A stretch of DNA of 41,473 bases from Thalassospira xianhensis MCCC 1A02616. GTDB taxonomy: Bacteria > Pseudomonadota > Alphaproteobacteria > Rhodospirillales > Thalassospiraceae. The position numbers and the translations under genes are program-made. Where the stretch lies: NCBI RefSeq assembly GCF_003326475.1, contig NZ_JPWA01000040.1, positions 1 through 41,473 of the forward strand. The letters run 5' to 3'. Below the pieces are notes generated by a model. That model searched no databases. It was given only the letters and a program-made list of their open reading frames with translations, and had not been told where the DNA came from. The first letter of the stretch is position 1, and every line of letters begins with the position of its first letter. Of the stretch, positions 1 through 7,522 are shown in pieces.

Positions 1-812
1 CCGGGGCACTTGCCGTGGGCGTTGCTGCCGCAGCGGCCATCGGTGTTGCGGTCGCCATCGCCAGTAACAATAACAATCCTGGTGCCACCGACGGCAGTTA
101 TCTTACTCAGGATGAAAAAGATCTGATTGACAAGGCAACGGATGCAGCATCGCTGGCAAATGCCATTCAGCAAGTCACACAAGGTCGGATGGACGGCGCT
201 AGCAGTGCGCAGAGCACGCGTGACAGCGCAATTGCCGAGGCCGTATCACGCGCGATCAAACGCAACCCGGCAGCAGCTGCAACAATTACAACCGTCGCGA
301 TCGGCGTTGCAAACGGTTCAAATGTAAGTATCGATGAACAGGGCAACATTGTTGTGACAGTTGTTGCCGCAGCAACGGCTTCTGCACCGGATCAGGCAGG
401 TGCCGTCACAACCGCTGCCGTCTCGGTATCGCCTGCACTGGCTGCGGCCATTGCACAATCCGCTGCAACCGCGGCCCCGGATCGCGCAGCTGATATCACA
501 ACCGCCGCAATCCGGGTTAACCCGGGCCAGGCCGCAGCAATTGCAAAAGGTGCCGCAACTGGTGCCCCCACACAGGCAGCAGCCATCACCACGGCCGCAG
601 TTGTCGCGGCACCGACGCAATCCACCGCCATCACCAGTCAGGTTTCAAGCGTAAGTGGCGTTAATGCAGCAGCTGTCCAGCAGGCCGCAACAGCCGCCCA
701 AACCACCCAGACCGCTTCGAACAACACCAATGACGGTCAGGATCAGGATATCGGCAACACGATCAGCGTTGTGACAGAAGAAAACCCAGTTCCGGATGCC
801 AGCCCAAACTAA
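1..812 (+). CDS. Alanine-rich repeat protein, 5' end cut by window edge
   Basis: The frame is open from the first bases of the window, so the true start lies upstream; the first internal start would be GTG at 15. I do not recognise a family. The visible N-terminus is a hydrophobic Ala/Val/Ile stretch of about 20 residues followed by four Asn, which reads like a signal peptide or the end of a membrane anchor. Three imperfect repeats of 30-31 residues follow (residues 119-149, 150-179 and 180-209 counted from GTG 15), each built on AAT..AP.(Q/R)A..(I/V)TTAA(V/I) and then an AAAIA-like segment. A weaker copy lies at residues 85-100. The tail is Asn/Asp/Gln-rich and polar. It precedes a polysaccharide export gene in the same direction, so a secreted or envelope role is plausible but unproven. 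Confidence 0.65.
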   Translation, partial: GALAVGVAAAAAIGVAVAIASNNNNPGATDGSYLTQDEKDLIDKATDAASLANAIQQVTQGRMDGASSAQSTRDSAIAEAVSRAIKRNPAAAATITTVAIGVANGSNVSIDEQGNIVVTVVAAATASAPDQAGAVTTAAVSVSPALAAAIAQSAATAAPDRAADITTAAIRVNPGQAAAIAKGAATGAPTQAAAITTAAVVAAPTQSTAITSQVSSVSGVNAAAVQQAATAAQTTQTASNNTNDGQDQDIGNTISVVTEENPVPDASPN

Positions 813-850
813 CCCGGGTTTTATCTGAGGCAATGCTGGCTACTGCTCTC

Positions 851-864
851 TATAATGCTATAAT
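851..864 (+). promoter_or_regulatory. Tandem TATAAT boxes, candidate promoter of the export gene
   Basis: Two perfect TATAAT hexamers lie 8 bp apart, at 851-856 and 859-864. The second is preceded by TGC, giving an extended -10 element (TGnTATAAT). No convincing -35 box lies 16-18 bp upstream, which is acceptable for extended -10 promoters. The boxes sit 44-57 bases before the ATG at 908. A small hairpin (CGGGT 870-874, ACCCG 878-882) follows in the leader. Confidence 0.5.
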
Positions 865-907
865 CCTTTCGGGTTCCACCCGGAGGGATTTACGTTCTAA
901 AGGTTTT

Positions 908-1444
908 ATGATGCTGCGTTCTGTCGGTTTTCTTCTGTTGGCTCTATTCGCCCTGCTGGTATCGCAGGATGTCTATGCACAACAGCCAGTCTATACTCTT
1001 GGTTCGGGCGATAAACTTCGTGTAACCGTATTTGGCGAAGAAGACCTGTCGGGGGAATTTGAGGTCAGCGGCAATGGCCAGATCTCTCTACCGCTGATCG
1101 GAGAGGTCGACGCAGGCGGCAAAAACTTGCGTGCGCTTGCCGATGTGATCGAAGACAGGCTTCAGGAAGGCTATCTCAAGGACCCGAAAGTCAGCATTGA
1201 TGTCCTCAACTATCGCCCCTTCTATATTCTGGGGGAGGTCAAGGAACCAGGCAGCTATCCCTATGTCAGCGGCATGAGCGTGCTTAACGCGGTCGCCCTG
1301 GGGGGGGGGTTCACTTACCGCGCGGACAAGGAAGACATCCTGATTATCCGGGGGGGGGATGAAAGCCGCAAACCGGAAAAAGCCACACCTGAAACCGTCG
1401 TTCTGCCGGGCGATATTGTTCGCGTTGAAGAACGGTTCTTCTAA
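908..1444 (+). CDS. Small Wza/GumB-type polysaccharide export protein (Poly_export + one SLBB)
   Basis: Outer-membrane polysaccharide export (OPX) family, 178 residues from ATG 908, which follows AAAGG with 4-nt spacing; ATG 911 is also possible. An N-terminal signal peptide ends at VYA-QQ (residues 22-26). There is no lipobox cysteine, so it is not a Wza-like lipoprotein. The Poly_export domain starts at YTLGSGDKL (29-37). One SLBB domain covers roughly 108-155, with FYILGEVKEPGSYPY and GGGFTYRAD as family hallmarks. It is much shorter than Wza and lacks the C-terminal transmembrane helix, so it is probably a periplasmic-ring type partner of an export system encoded elsewhere. Two poly-G runs (1300-1309 and 1350-1358) lie inside the SLBB coding region. 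Its product is predicted to act in capsule or exopolysaccharide secretion. Confidence 0.85.
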   Translation: MMLRSVGFLLLALFALLVSQDVYAQQPVYTLGSGDKLRVTVFGEEDLSGEFEVSGNGQISLPLIGEVDAGGKNLRALADVIEDRLQEGYLKDPKVSIDVLNYRPFYILGEVKEPGSYPYVSGMSVLNAVALGGGFTYRADKEDILIIRGGDESRKPEKATPETVVLPGDIVRVEERFF

Positions 1445-1461
1445 GGCGCCCTGATTTTCCC

Positions 1462-1488
1462 AAAAGCCCGGTCAGTACCGGGCTTTTT
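1462..1488. terminator. Bidirectional intrinsic terminator
   Basis: An 11-bp perfect stem, 1462-1472 and 1477-1487, with loop CAGT. The stem has an A-run on the left and a T-run on the right, so it can terminate both the export gene (plus) and the metallophosphatase (minus), whose stop codon overlaps its right edge. Confidence 0.9.
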
Positions 1489-2260
1489 ACATGATTGAAT
1501 ATTTCTTTCCCTGCAATCGCAGGCATGTCAGGCGACCACTATAATAGGCCCCTGTGTCAATCCCTATGCGGTTTGGCCGAAATTCAGGTTCATCCGTGAT
1601 CGTATGACCATGCACGATAATCTTTTCAAAGCCGCCTGCATGCGTCAGGAACGGCTCCCGTATCCATCGCAGGTCTTTGGGTAACTGTTTTTCCAAAGAG
1701 CAATCCGGATTTATACCCGCATGAACAAAGCAATAATCACCAATTGTCACGGCATCCTCAAGCTGCTGCAAAAAGACCAGATGCCCGCTCTCTTCCATCC
1801 GGGATCGAAGGTCCTCGGCGACTTTTGCAAGCTTCCCGGCTGAAAGCACGCCTGCAGGCATACCAACCCCGTAACTCAGCAGCGTCTCTGCCCCCCCATA
1901 GGATAGCCAGGACGTACCTTCTTCCGGATTATCAAGAAAACGCAGCAGAAATTCTTCGTGATTGCCGATGATTTTTGTCTGTATGGCACCGGCATTGTCC
2001 ATCTCCCGAATAATATCAATCACTTTGCGGCTTTCGGGACCACGGTCAATATAATCGCCCAGATAAACAATTCTTTTCGCGATACCGCTATCGACCGGGT
2101 CCCGATGAATTGCAACAAGACACTTCTCGAGAAGATCCGCCCGTCCGTGAATATCGCCGATCGCGTACACGACAATGTTATCCGGTATCGATGTTTCTCC
2201 CAGAAAGACCGATTGCGACCTTTCGTCGCCCTTTTTCTTTCTGGCAAACCAGGAAAACAC
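1487..2260 (-). CDS. PPP-family metallophosphoesterase (PrpA/ApaH-like)
   Basis: Calcineurin-like phosphoesterase of 257 residues. The two-metal site is complete: GDIHG (35-39), GDYIDRG (68-74), GNHE (99-102), a histidine in FVHAG and HGH near the C-terminus. These motifs fit bacterial Ser/Thr phosphatases of the PrpA/PrpB type or symmetrical Ap4A hydrolases; the sequence does not separate them. I place the start at GTG 2260 because a strong GGAGG sits 5 nt before it. The upstream ATG at 2323 lies inside a 12-bp terminator-like hairpin and has no ribosome site. It is the last of three minus-strand genes after the H-NS gene and converges on the export gene. Confidence 0.85.
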   Translation of the reverse strand: MFSWFARKKKGDERSQSVFLGETSIPDNIVVYAIGDIHGRADLLEKCLVAIHRDPVDSGIAKRIVYLGDYIDRGPESRKVIDIIREMDNAGAIQTKIIGNHEEFLLRFLDNPEEGTSWLSYGGAETLLSYGVGMPAGVLSAGKLAKVAEDLRSRMEESGHLVFLQQLEDAVTIGDYCFVHAGINPDCSLEKQLPKDLRWIREPFLTHAGGFEKIIVHGHTITDEPEFRPNRIGIDTGAYYSGRLTCLRLQGKKYSIM

Positions 2261-2301
2261 TATTTCCTCCCAAAGATTTTTATATCGCCCTGCCAGATAA
2301 A

Positions 2302-2333
2302 TCAGGCGTTCATATCGTGCCATGAACGCCTGA
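2302..2333 (-). terminator. Hairpin with 12-bp perfect stem, terminator of the SH3-like gene
   Basis: TCAGGCGTTCAT (2302-2313) and ATGAACGCCTGA (2322-2333) form a perfect 12-bp inverted repeat with an 8-nt loop. On the minus strand it follows the stop codon of the SH3-like gene by 10 nt and is trailed by TTTAT. The T-tail is weak, so it may terminate only partly. Confidence 0.65.
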
Positions 2334-2343
2334 CAGTAAAAGC

Positions 2344-3147
2344 CTATCTGCTTTCAACCAGGGTCATAGCGATCCAGACACTGTAAATCTTGCCATTCGG
2401 GCCCGTGTAAGAAAACAGTCCCCACCCGTCCTGCTCCTCAAGAAGCTTCAATGGCGTTGCGGACGGCATCTGAAACGCAATCTTGTAATCTGTACCCGGT
2501 CCGATACGGGCGTTAACCGTATCAGAAGTACTGTACCAGATTTTCACTTCGTCATCGGGAAGGGGAACCGTTTTTCCGCCCGCCACACTTGCGACTTCTG
2601 TCACGGCGTCCGCATCATTTGCATTCTCGGAACCCGTTTCAGCTTCTTGCGGGTCGGAGGATGTTTCTGATGCCCCGACCTTATCATCGGCAGAAAATCC
2701 GGCGGCAACCTGTTCAACGGTTTCAACAGCTCCTTCTTCTGCCGTTTCGCGTTCGTTCAGGCCCTGCGCACCCCCCGAAATTCGCTCGATCGTACGCCCG
2801 TTAATGAGCAACTCATCCAGCCGCCAGCAATAACTCTGCGGATTATCTTCACAAACATAGGTAACCCGCCCGTAAAATGGCGGAGATACATTTTCTTTGC
2901 CCAGCGTGCCGCGAAAATCCCACTCGAATTCGCCAAGCCGGTTGCCAGGTACCAGCATCGTCAAACCATATCCATGCACATCAAGGGTCGGCTTCACGGC
3001 TTCGATAATACCGGCATAAATATCAGCCGGACTTGGAGAAAACTGGCCTTCCTGCTGTTTTTCCAATTCCAGTCGATGCTGATAATAGCCCCATCCCCCT
3101 GCCCCCGCGATGGCCAGAAGGATTAAAATGAATATCAGTTTCTTCAT
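2344..3147 (-). CDS. Membrane-anchored protein with C-terminal SH3-like domain
   Basis: A 267-residue protein with one N-terminal hydrophobic helix (about residues 3-20, after MKK), so it is probably anchored in the inner membrane with its bulk in the periplasm. A middle globular part contains several Cys and Trp residues (for example YVCEDNPQSYCWRL). Next comes an acidic, low-complexity linker rich in Glu, Ala and Asp. The C-terminal ~70 residues resemble a bacterial SH3 domain: NARIGPGTDY, then a W-G-L-F pattern and WIAM. Such domains often bind peptidoglycan or other wall polymers. ATG 3147 is preferred to an upstream TTG because the hydrophobic helix begins right after it. Exact function unknown. 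Confidence 0.7.
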   Translation of the reverse strand: MKKLIFILILLAIAGAGGWGYYQHRLELEKQQEGQFSPSPADIYAGIIEAVKPTLDVHGYGLTMLVPGNRLGEFEWDFRGTLGKENVSPPFYGRVTYVCEDNPQSYCWRLDELLINGRTIERISGGAQGLNERETAEEGAVETVEQVAAGFSADDKVGASETSSDPQEAETGSENANDADAVTEVASVAGGKTVPLPDDEVKIWYSTSDTVNARIGPGTDYKIAFQMPSATPLKLLEEQDGWGLFSYTGPNGKIYSVWIAMTLVESR

Positions 3148-3218
3148 AAACTTGAACTCAACCCGCGTGCGCAATTAGAACGTCAGTAACATCAAAAGCT
3201 TCGTCGAGGCATGCGATG

Positions 3219-3638
3219 CTACTTCGAAAGTTCCTGCTTGTGCGTTTCATATTTCGGGTGATCAGGGTTCAAAAACGCGACATCATTTTTGATGTCATCA
3301 ACACTGATGTTTCTGTCCTCGGCAATACGCAAAACCCAGTGAATTACCCGTCCGCGGCCTGTCCAGGTTTCTTCTGCATTATCGGGATTACGGTATTTCG
3401 GTACAACCTGCTGCTTTTCTACAGCTTCACGTTCCACTACTTTGGCAACGCGGTTTTTCGATAACTCGGGATAAAGATCATAAATAGAAAGACCTGCATC
3501 AAAAAGCTTCTGATCAATCTCTCCACGCAGATCGGAAATAAACTGGGATTTACGATTTTCGACTTCTCGTTCTGCGTCTTCCATCAAACGCTTTAATTCG
3601 GCATATCCAAGCTTGGAAATATCAATCCCGCTGATCAT
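3219..3638 (-). CDS. H-NS family nucleoid-associated protein
   Basis: Histone-like protein of 139 residues. The N-terminal half is predicted helical (about 8-75) and would oligomerise. The DNA-binding core is KYRNPDNAEETWTGRGR (81-97), the TWxGRGR loop that inserts in the minor groove of AT-rich DNA. The Pro that usually follows in alphaproteobacterial members (GRGRxPxW) is replaced, giving GRGRVIHWV. A C-terminal extension of about 35 polar residues follows. ATG 3638 is chosen over an upstream GTG because AGGTGAG lies 7 nt before it. The AT-rich upstream region suggests autoregulation, as is usual for H-NS genes. Likely role: silencing of AT-rich or acquired genes. Confidence 0.85.
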   Translation of the reverse strand: MISGIDISKLGYAELKRLMEDAEREVENRKSQFISDLRGEIDQKLFDAGLSIYDLYPELSKNRVAKVVEREAVEKQQVVPKYRNPDNAEETWTGRGRVIHWVLRIAEDRNISVDDIKNDVAFLNPDHPKYETHKQELSK

Positions 3639-3701
3639 AAAATTTCTCACCTGTCAGGTTTTATTGGTCAAAGCAAAATACTCCGACCATTCGATTTACA
3701 A

Positions 3702-3730
3702 TTTATATCGAAATTCAGATAAAACTACAA
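3702..3730 (-). promoter_or_regulatory. Candidate sigma-70 promoter of the H-NS-like gene
   Basis: On the minus strand TTGTAG (3725-3730) is followed after exactly 17 nt by TATAAA (3702-3707), about 64 nt before the start codon. The 3639-3883 gap is clearly AT-richer than the rest of the window, and short ATCGA/TCGAT repeats flank the -10 box. I see no gene in this gap. Confidence 0.45.
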
Positions 3731-3883
3731 ACAGCTGACTTATCAAATCCGCGCTAAATCAAAAAAATTTCCGGAATGAAAATCTGGGTCGGTTATTCAT
3801 TCCAAACCGAATTGAATAATCCGGCAGCAGCCTCTCAGAGCCACCACCGGATCATTTTAATCATCAGTCAATTCTGAAAGAGA

Positions 3884-5383
3884 TCACTTCATCGTCGGCA
3901 TGACGAATTCCGCACCCTTGCGAATGCCCGTCGGCCAGCGCGAGGTGATGGTTTTAAGACGGGTATAGAACCGCACCCCTTCCATGCCATGCATGTGGTG
4001 ATCGCCAAACAGCGATGCCTTCCAGCCACCAAATGAATGGAACGCCATCGGAACCGGGATCGGCACATTGATGCCGACCATGCCAGTCTGGGTGCGGTTG
4101 GCAAATTCGCGCGCGGTGTCGCCATCGCGGGTAAAGATCGCGGTACCATTGCCATATTCATGGCTATCAACAAGATCGGCAGCAGTTTCAAAATCATCGG
4201 TCCGCACGATCGACAGGACCGGGCCGAAAATTTCTTCCTTATAGATCGTCATGTCGGGTGTGACATTGTCAAACAGGGTCCCGCCAACGAAATAGCCGTC
4301 TTCATAGCCCTGCAAACGAATGTCCCGGCCATCGACAACCAGCTTCGCACCTTCTTCGACGCCCTTGTTGATATAACCGACAACCTTGTCGCGGTGCTGC
4401 GCGGTCACAAGCGGCCCCATTTCGGCTGCCGGATCTGTCCCCGGTGCAACGCGAAGCTCGTTAATGCGCGGGACAAGCTTTTCGACCAGCGCATCGGCCG
4501 TCGCCTTGCCGACCGGCACCGCAACCGAAATCGCCATGCACCGTTCACCGGCCGATCCATATGCCGCCCCCATCAAGGCATCAACCGCCTGATCCATATC
4601 GGCATCCGGCATCACGATCATATGGTTTTTCGCACCACCCAATGCCTGGCAACGCTTGCCCTGCGCGGTCGCTGTTTCATAGATGTATTTCGCAATCGGG
4701 GTCGAACCGACAAAGCTGATCGCGCTGACATCCGGATCAAACAGCAACGCATCAACCGCTTCCTTGTCACCCTGCACAACGTTAAAAACGCCGTCCGGCA
4801 AACCGGCTTCGCTCAGCCATTCCGCCAGCAGAAGCGACGCAGACGGATCGCGTTCGGATGGTTTCAGGATGAAACAGTTGCCACATGCAAGCGCAACCGG
4901 GAACATCCACATCGGCACCATGGCCGGGAAGTTAAACGGCGTAATACCGGCCACAATGCCAAGCGGCTGACGCACGGAATGGCTGTCAACCTTGGTACCG
5001 ACATTCTCGGTGAACTCGCCCTTCAAAAGCTGCGGCGCGCCGGTGGCAAATTCAACAACCTCGATCCCGCGGGTGACTTCACCCAGCGCGTCCGAAAGCA
5101 CCTTGCCATGCTCGGCGGTAATGGCTGCCGCCAGTTCTTCCGAACGGCTTTCAAGAATACCCAGGAATTTGTTGAGGATACGGGCCCGGCGAAGCGGCGT
5201 GGTATTGGCCCATTCGGCGGCTACCGACCGTGCGCTTTCGACAGCACTTCGAACTTCGGCCTTGGACGCAAGGTCAACGGTTGCACTCTGCTGACCGGTG
5301 GCCGGGTTGAACACGGCCGCTGTCCGGCCGGAAGTTCCGGCGACGCGTTTGCCGTTAATGTAATGGGTGATCTGGCTGGACAT
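3884..5383 (-). CDS. mmsA: Methylmalonate-semialdehyde dehydrogenase (CoA-acylating)
   Basis: A 499-residue aldehyde dehydrogenase that oxidises (methyl)malonate semialdehyde to propionyl-CoA or acetyl-CoA with NAD and CoA, in valine, inositol or beta-alanine catabolism. The full-length ALDH fold is visible: [14 protein letters not shown] cofactor region (146-160), KPSERDP, FVGSTPI and catalytic Cys282 in GERCMAIS. The general-base Glu of ordinary ALDHs is replaced by Asn253 in GGAKNH, a hallmark of the CoA-acylating MMSDH subfamily. ATG 5383 is preceded by GGGAG at 7-nt spacing; longer in-frame starts lack this. It is transcribed divergently from a LysR regulator, which probably controls it. 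Confidence 0.92.
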   Translation of the reverse strand: MSSQITHYINGKRVAGTSGRTAAVFNPATGQQSATVDLASKAEVRSAVESARSVAAEWANTTPLRRARILNKFLGILESRSEELAAAITAEHGKVLSDALGEVTRGIEVVEFATGAPQLLKGEFTENVGTKVDSHSVRQPLGIVAGITPFNFPAMVPMWMFPVALACGNCFILKPSERDPSASLLLAEWLSEAGLPDGVFNVVQGDKEAVDALLFDPDVSAISFVGSTPIAKYIYETATAQGKRCQALGGAKNHMIVMPDADMDQAVDALMGAAYGSAGERCMAISVAVPVGKATADALVEKLVPRINELRVAPGTDPAAEMGPLVTAQHRDKVVGYINKGVEEGAKLVVDGRDIRLQGYEDGYFVGGTLFDNVTPDMTIYKEEIFGPVLSIVRTDDFETAADLVDSHEYGNGTAIFTRDGDTAREFANRTQTGMVGINVPIPVPMAFHSFGGWKASLFGDHHMHGMEGVRFYTRLKTITSRWPTGIRKGAEFVMPTMK

Positions 5384-5472
5384 TCGGCTTCTCCCGATAA
5401 TCGTGATGATCTTTTGTTGCGGATCATAGAAAACCGTCCGCAAAGTAAGTCGATTATGGATATGCATATGGA

Positions 5473-5509
5473 TGCACATCAATTACCATTATTGCAAATT
5501 CGATGTGCA
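5473..5509. promoter_or_regulatory. Inverted repeat in the mmsA-lysR divergent promoter
   Basis: TGCACATC (5473-5480) and GATGTGCA (5502-5509) are perfect 8-bp inverted repeats with a 21-nt spacer, inside the 146-bp region between the two divergent starts. A separate palindrome ATATGCATAT lies at 5460-5469. The position and symmetry fit a LysR-type operator. Confidence 0.5.
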
Positions 5510-5529
5510 AATTTTAAAGTCGATAGATC

Positions 5530-6417
5530 ATGGATTGGGACCGCATTCGTATCTTTCTGGCCGTCGCACGACAGGGGCAAATCCTTTCGGCTGCCCGTCA
5601 GCTTGGTCTGAACCATGCCACGGTCGGTCGGCAACTCACCGCGCTTGAACAGGAACTGGGCACCAAGCTTGTCGAACGGCGCACCACCGGCTCCGAACTG
5701 ACCGAGGCCGGCAAGGCCTTAATGGGTGCCGCCGAAGCCGCTGAATCCGCGTTTCTTAAAGTCGGCACCGCCTTCCCCAGCCGCGCAGAAGGCATAGCAG
5801 GCACCGTGCGCGTTGGCGTTCCCGACGGGCTTGGCAACTATTTTCTGGCCCGTGAACTCGCGGGCTTTGCCGCGGGGCATCCCGATCTGGTGATCCAGCT
5901 GGTGCCACTGCCGCGCACCTTTTCCCTGTCCCAACGCGAGGCAGACATCGCCATCACCCTTGATCGCCCCAAACAGGGGCGGCTGGTGATCAAAAAACTG
6001 ACCGACTACACGCTGAGCGTCTATGCATCCCAAAGCTACATCAAAAACTATGGCGCCATCCGGTCCGAACGCGACCTGACGGATCGGCTGTTTGTCACCC
6101 ATATCGAAGACCTGATTTACAGCCGCGCCCTTGATTACGCTGCACGTCTGGGCAAACTGATGAAACGGCGTTTCGAATGCGGCAGTGTCGTGGCCCAGAT
6201 GGAAGCGGTGCGCAACGGGCATGGCATTGGCATCCTGCATGATTACGCCACCCATGATGTGCCCGACCTGATCCGCCTGCTGCCCGATATCCGCTTTACC
6301 CGGAATTACTGGATGCTGCTGCATCCCGATACCAAGGACACCCGCGGGGTGGCTGCGGTCGCAGACCATATCAGTCGGGTCGTACGTACCGCACGCGACC
6401 TGTTCGTTGCGAACTAG
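5530..6417 (+). CDS. LysR-family transcriptional regulator
   Basis: A 295-residue LysR regulator. The N-terminal winged helix-turn-helix spans about residues 1-60 ([17 protein letters not shown], then [16 protein letters not shown]), and a substrate-binding-like effector domain fills about 90-290. The length is normal for the family. It is divergent from the methylmalonate-semialdehyde dehydrogenase gene with a palindromic site between them, so local control of that gene is the simplest reading. The effector cannot be told from sequence. ATG 5530 has no strong Shine-Dalgarno. Confidence 0.88.
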   Translation: MDWDRIRIFLAVARQGQILSAARQLGLNHATVGRQLTALEQELGTKLVERRTTGSELTEAGKALMGAAEAAESAFLKVGTAFPSRAEGIAGTVRVGVPDGLGNYFLARELAGFAAGHPDLVIQLVPLPRTFSLSQREADIAITLDRPKQGRLVIKKLTDYTLSVYASQSYIKNYGAIRSERDLTDRLFVTHIEDLIYSRALDYAARLGKLMKRRFECGSVVAQMEAVRNGHGIGILHDYATHDVPDLIRLLPDIRFTRNYWMLLHPDTKDTRGVAAVADHISRVVRTARDLFVAN

Positions 6418-6435
6418 AATCTGCTTCCGGGTGTG

Positions 6436-7014
6436 TCAAACCCGCGCCAGCGCCCCGGAAAATTCTTCGATGGTTTCAATCGCGATCAATGTGGCCTGTG
6501 ACTGCATCACCGGGTCGGTTTCGCCCGTTGCCTTGAAGGCCGCCTCGTAATCACACCAGCCCTGATAAAAATCCCGGCCATCGGCATCGCCGTCAAACAG
6601 CCATCTTGACAGGGCCTTGATATCACGCTTGGGGTCGCGATATTCGATATCGATGCCGATCATGACATCCGGGTCTTTGGCAATCGCCACCGCCACAAGG
6701 TCGCGGCTGTGGCTGATGCTGGCACAATGGATCACGCCATTGACGATCAAGCCGGGCTGCCCCGAACTTTGCCGCACGGTTTCATATGTCCCATCCCCGT
6801 CTATATCCGGCCAGACATACCGTCCAAGATCGCCCAAAATCTGCCACGCTTGGGCCGAGCTTTGGCGGCGCTTTTCCGCGCGATCCCCCTTCAGATCATC
6901 GATCCGCTGCCAGCACCATAAAACGTCGCCCCCGAACGCGGTCTTGACATCGATGATTGCGTTTTTTTTCATATATCTGGCAAGTTTTGGTTGTGTTGTT
7001 GGCGACGGCTTCAT
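6436..7014 (-). CDS. 4'-phosphopantetheinyl transferase superfamily protein
   Basis: Transfers the phosphopantetheine arm from CoA to acyl carrier proteins. The core motifs are GIDIE (120-124, Mg-binding Asp and Glu) and WCDYEAAFKATG (153-164), matching the W..KEA..K signature with the first Lys changed. The 192-residue length fits a compact Sfp/AcpS-like enzyme. It is divergent from the aryl polyene operon, which encodes two carrier proteins (Ser41 of ApeE, Ser40 of ApeF); these are the obvious substrates. The start is uncertain: ATG 7014 or ATG 6972 (residue 15), neither with a good ribosome site. Confidence 0.8.
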   Translation of the reverse strand: MKPSPTTQPKLARYMKKNAIIDVKTAFGGDVLWCWQRIDDLKGDRAEKRRQSSAQAWQILGDLGRYVWPDIDGDGTYETVRQSSGQPGLIVNGVIHCASISHSRDLVAVAIAKDPDVMIGIDIEYRDPKRDIKALSRWLFDGDADGRDFYQGWCDYEAAFKATGETDPVMQSQATLIAIETIEEFSGALARV

Positions 7015-7059
7015 TAAATCAGGGACGTCTGCCCGGCTCGGGCAATAAAAACGCGATAA

Positions 7060-7081
7060 TTGATCCGATCAACCGGATCAA
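7060..7081. promoter_or_regulatory. 22-bp palindrome upstream of the aryl polyene operon
   Basis: TTGATCCG (7060-7067) and CGGATCAA (7074-7081) form a perfect 8-bp inverted repeat with a 6-nt spacer. It lies 32-53 bp before the first operon start and between divergent genes. GATAAT at 7085-7090 could serve as a -10 box. A repressor or activator site is likely. Confidence 0.5.
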
Positions 7082-7112
7082 TCGGATAATATCAATAAAA
7101 GGCAGGTTGGAT

Positions 7113-7514
7113 ATGCGCAGTTTGAAATTTGCAGTCGTCGGTTTGCTGGCACTTGTTGTTGCCGCGTGCCGCACCGCCCCGGTTCAGAATGTCAGCAGTC
7201 AGCCCTTCCCGGCTGATGCGTCAAAACTCAGCATGGCACAGATCGAAGAAAGCATCATCAAGGCCGCTGGCGAACGTGAATGGATCGTTCAGCGCAAGGC
7301 CGAAGGTGAACTGATCGCGACCTATTCTCCGCGTGATCATCTGGCCAAGGTTGAAATCGATTTTGACCAGTCCGAATTTTCCATTTCCTATGTCGACAGC
7401 ACCAATCTGAACTATGATGGCACTTCGATCCATTATAATTACAATCGCTGGGTCAACAATCTGAGACAGGATATCTTGCGCGAGGTATCGGCAAAGGCCG
7501 TACTCGCGAACTAG
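7113..7514 (+). CDS. Small lipoprotein, first gene of the aryl polyene operon
   Basis: A 133-residue protein starting MRSLKF, then a hydrophobic stretch and lipobox VAAC (Cys20), so it is processed by signal peptidase II and membrane-anchored in the periplasm. The mature part carries W..Q.K..GELIATY, then SISYVDSTNLNYDG and IHYNYNRWVNNL, a pattern I know from small conserved periplasmic lipoproteins of unknown function. ATG 7113 is chosen because the signal peptide starts there; a longer frame from 6957 would place the signal peptide internally. It ends 8 nt before apeC. An assembly or export accessory role for the pigment is inferred from position only. Confidence 0.75.
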   Translation: MRSLKFAVVGLLALVVAACRTAPVQNVSSQPFPADASKLSMAQIEESIIKAAGEREWIVQRKAEGELIATYSPRDHLAKVEIDFDQSEFSISYVDSTNLNYDGTSIHYNYNRWVNNLRQDILREVSAKAVLAN

Positions 7515-7522
7515 GTTTGGAT

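Noticed and set aside
811..820. AACCCGGGTT palindrome after the Ala-rich gene as a terminator
   Set aside because: A perfect palindrome with no loop cannot form a useful hairpin, and the T-tail is only four bases.
3819..3852. ATCCGG/CCGGAT hairpin after mmsA as a terminator
   Set aside because: Only 6 bp of stem with interior mismatches and no T-run on the minus strand; too weak to call.
4037..5611. A 524-codon open frame on the plus strand opposite mmsA
   Set aside because: It is antisense to a complete, motif-rich dehydrogenase, has an unnatural His/Arg/Asn-rich composition and no ribosome site; GC-rich codon bias alone explains it.
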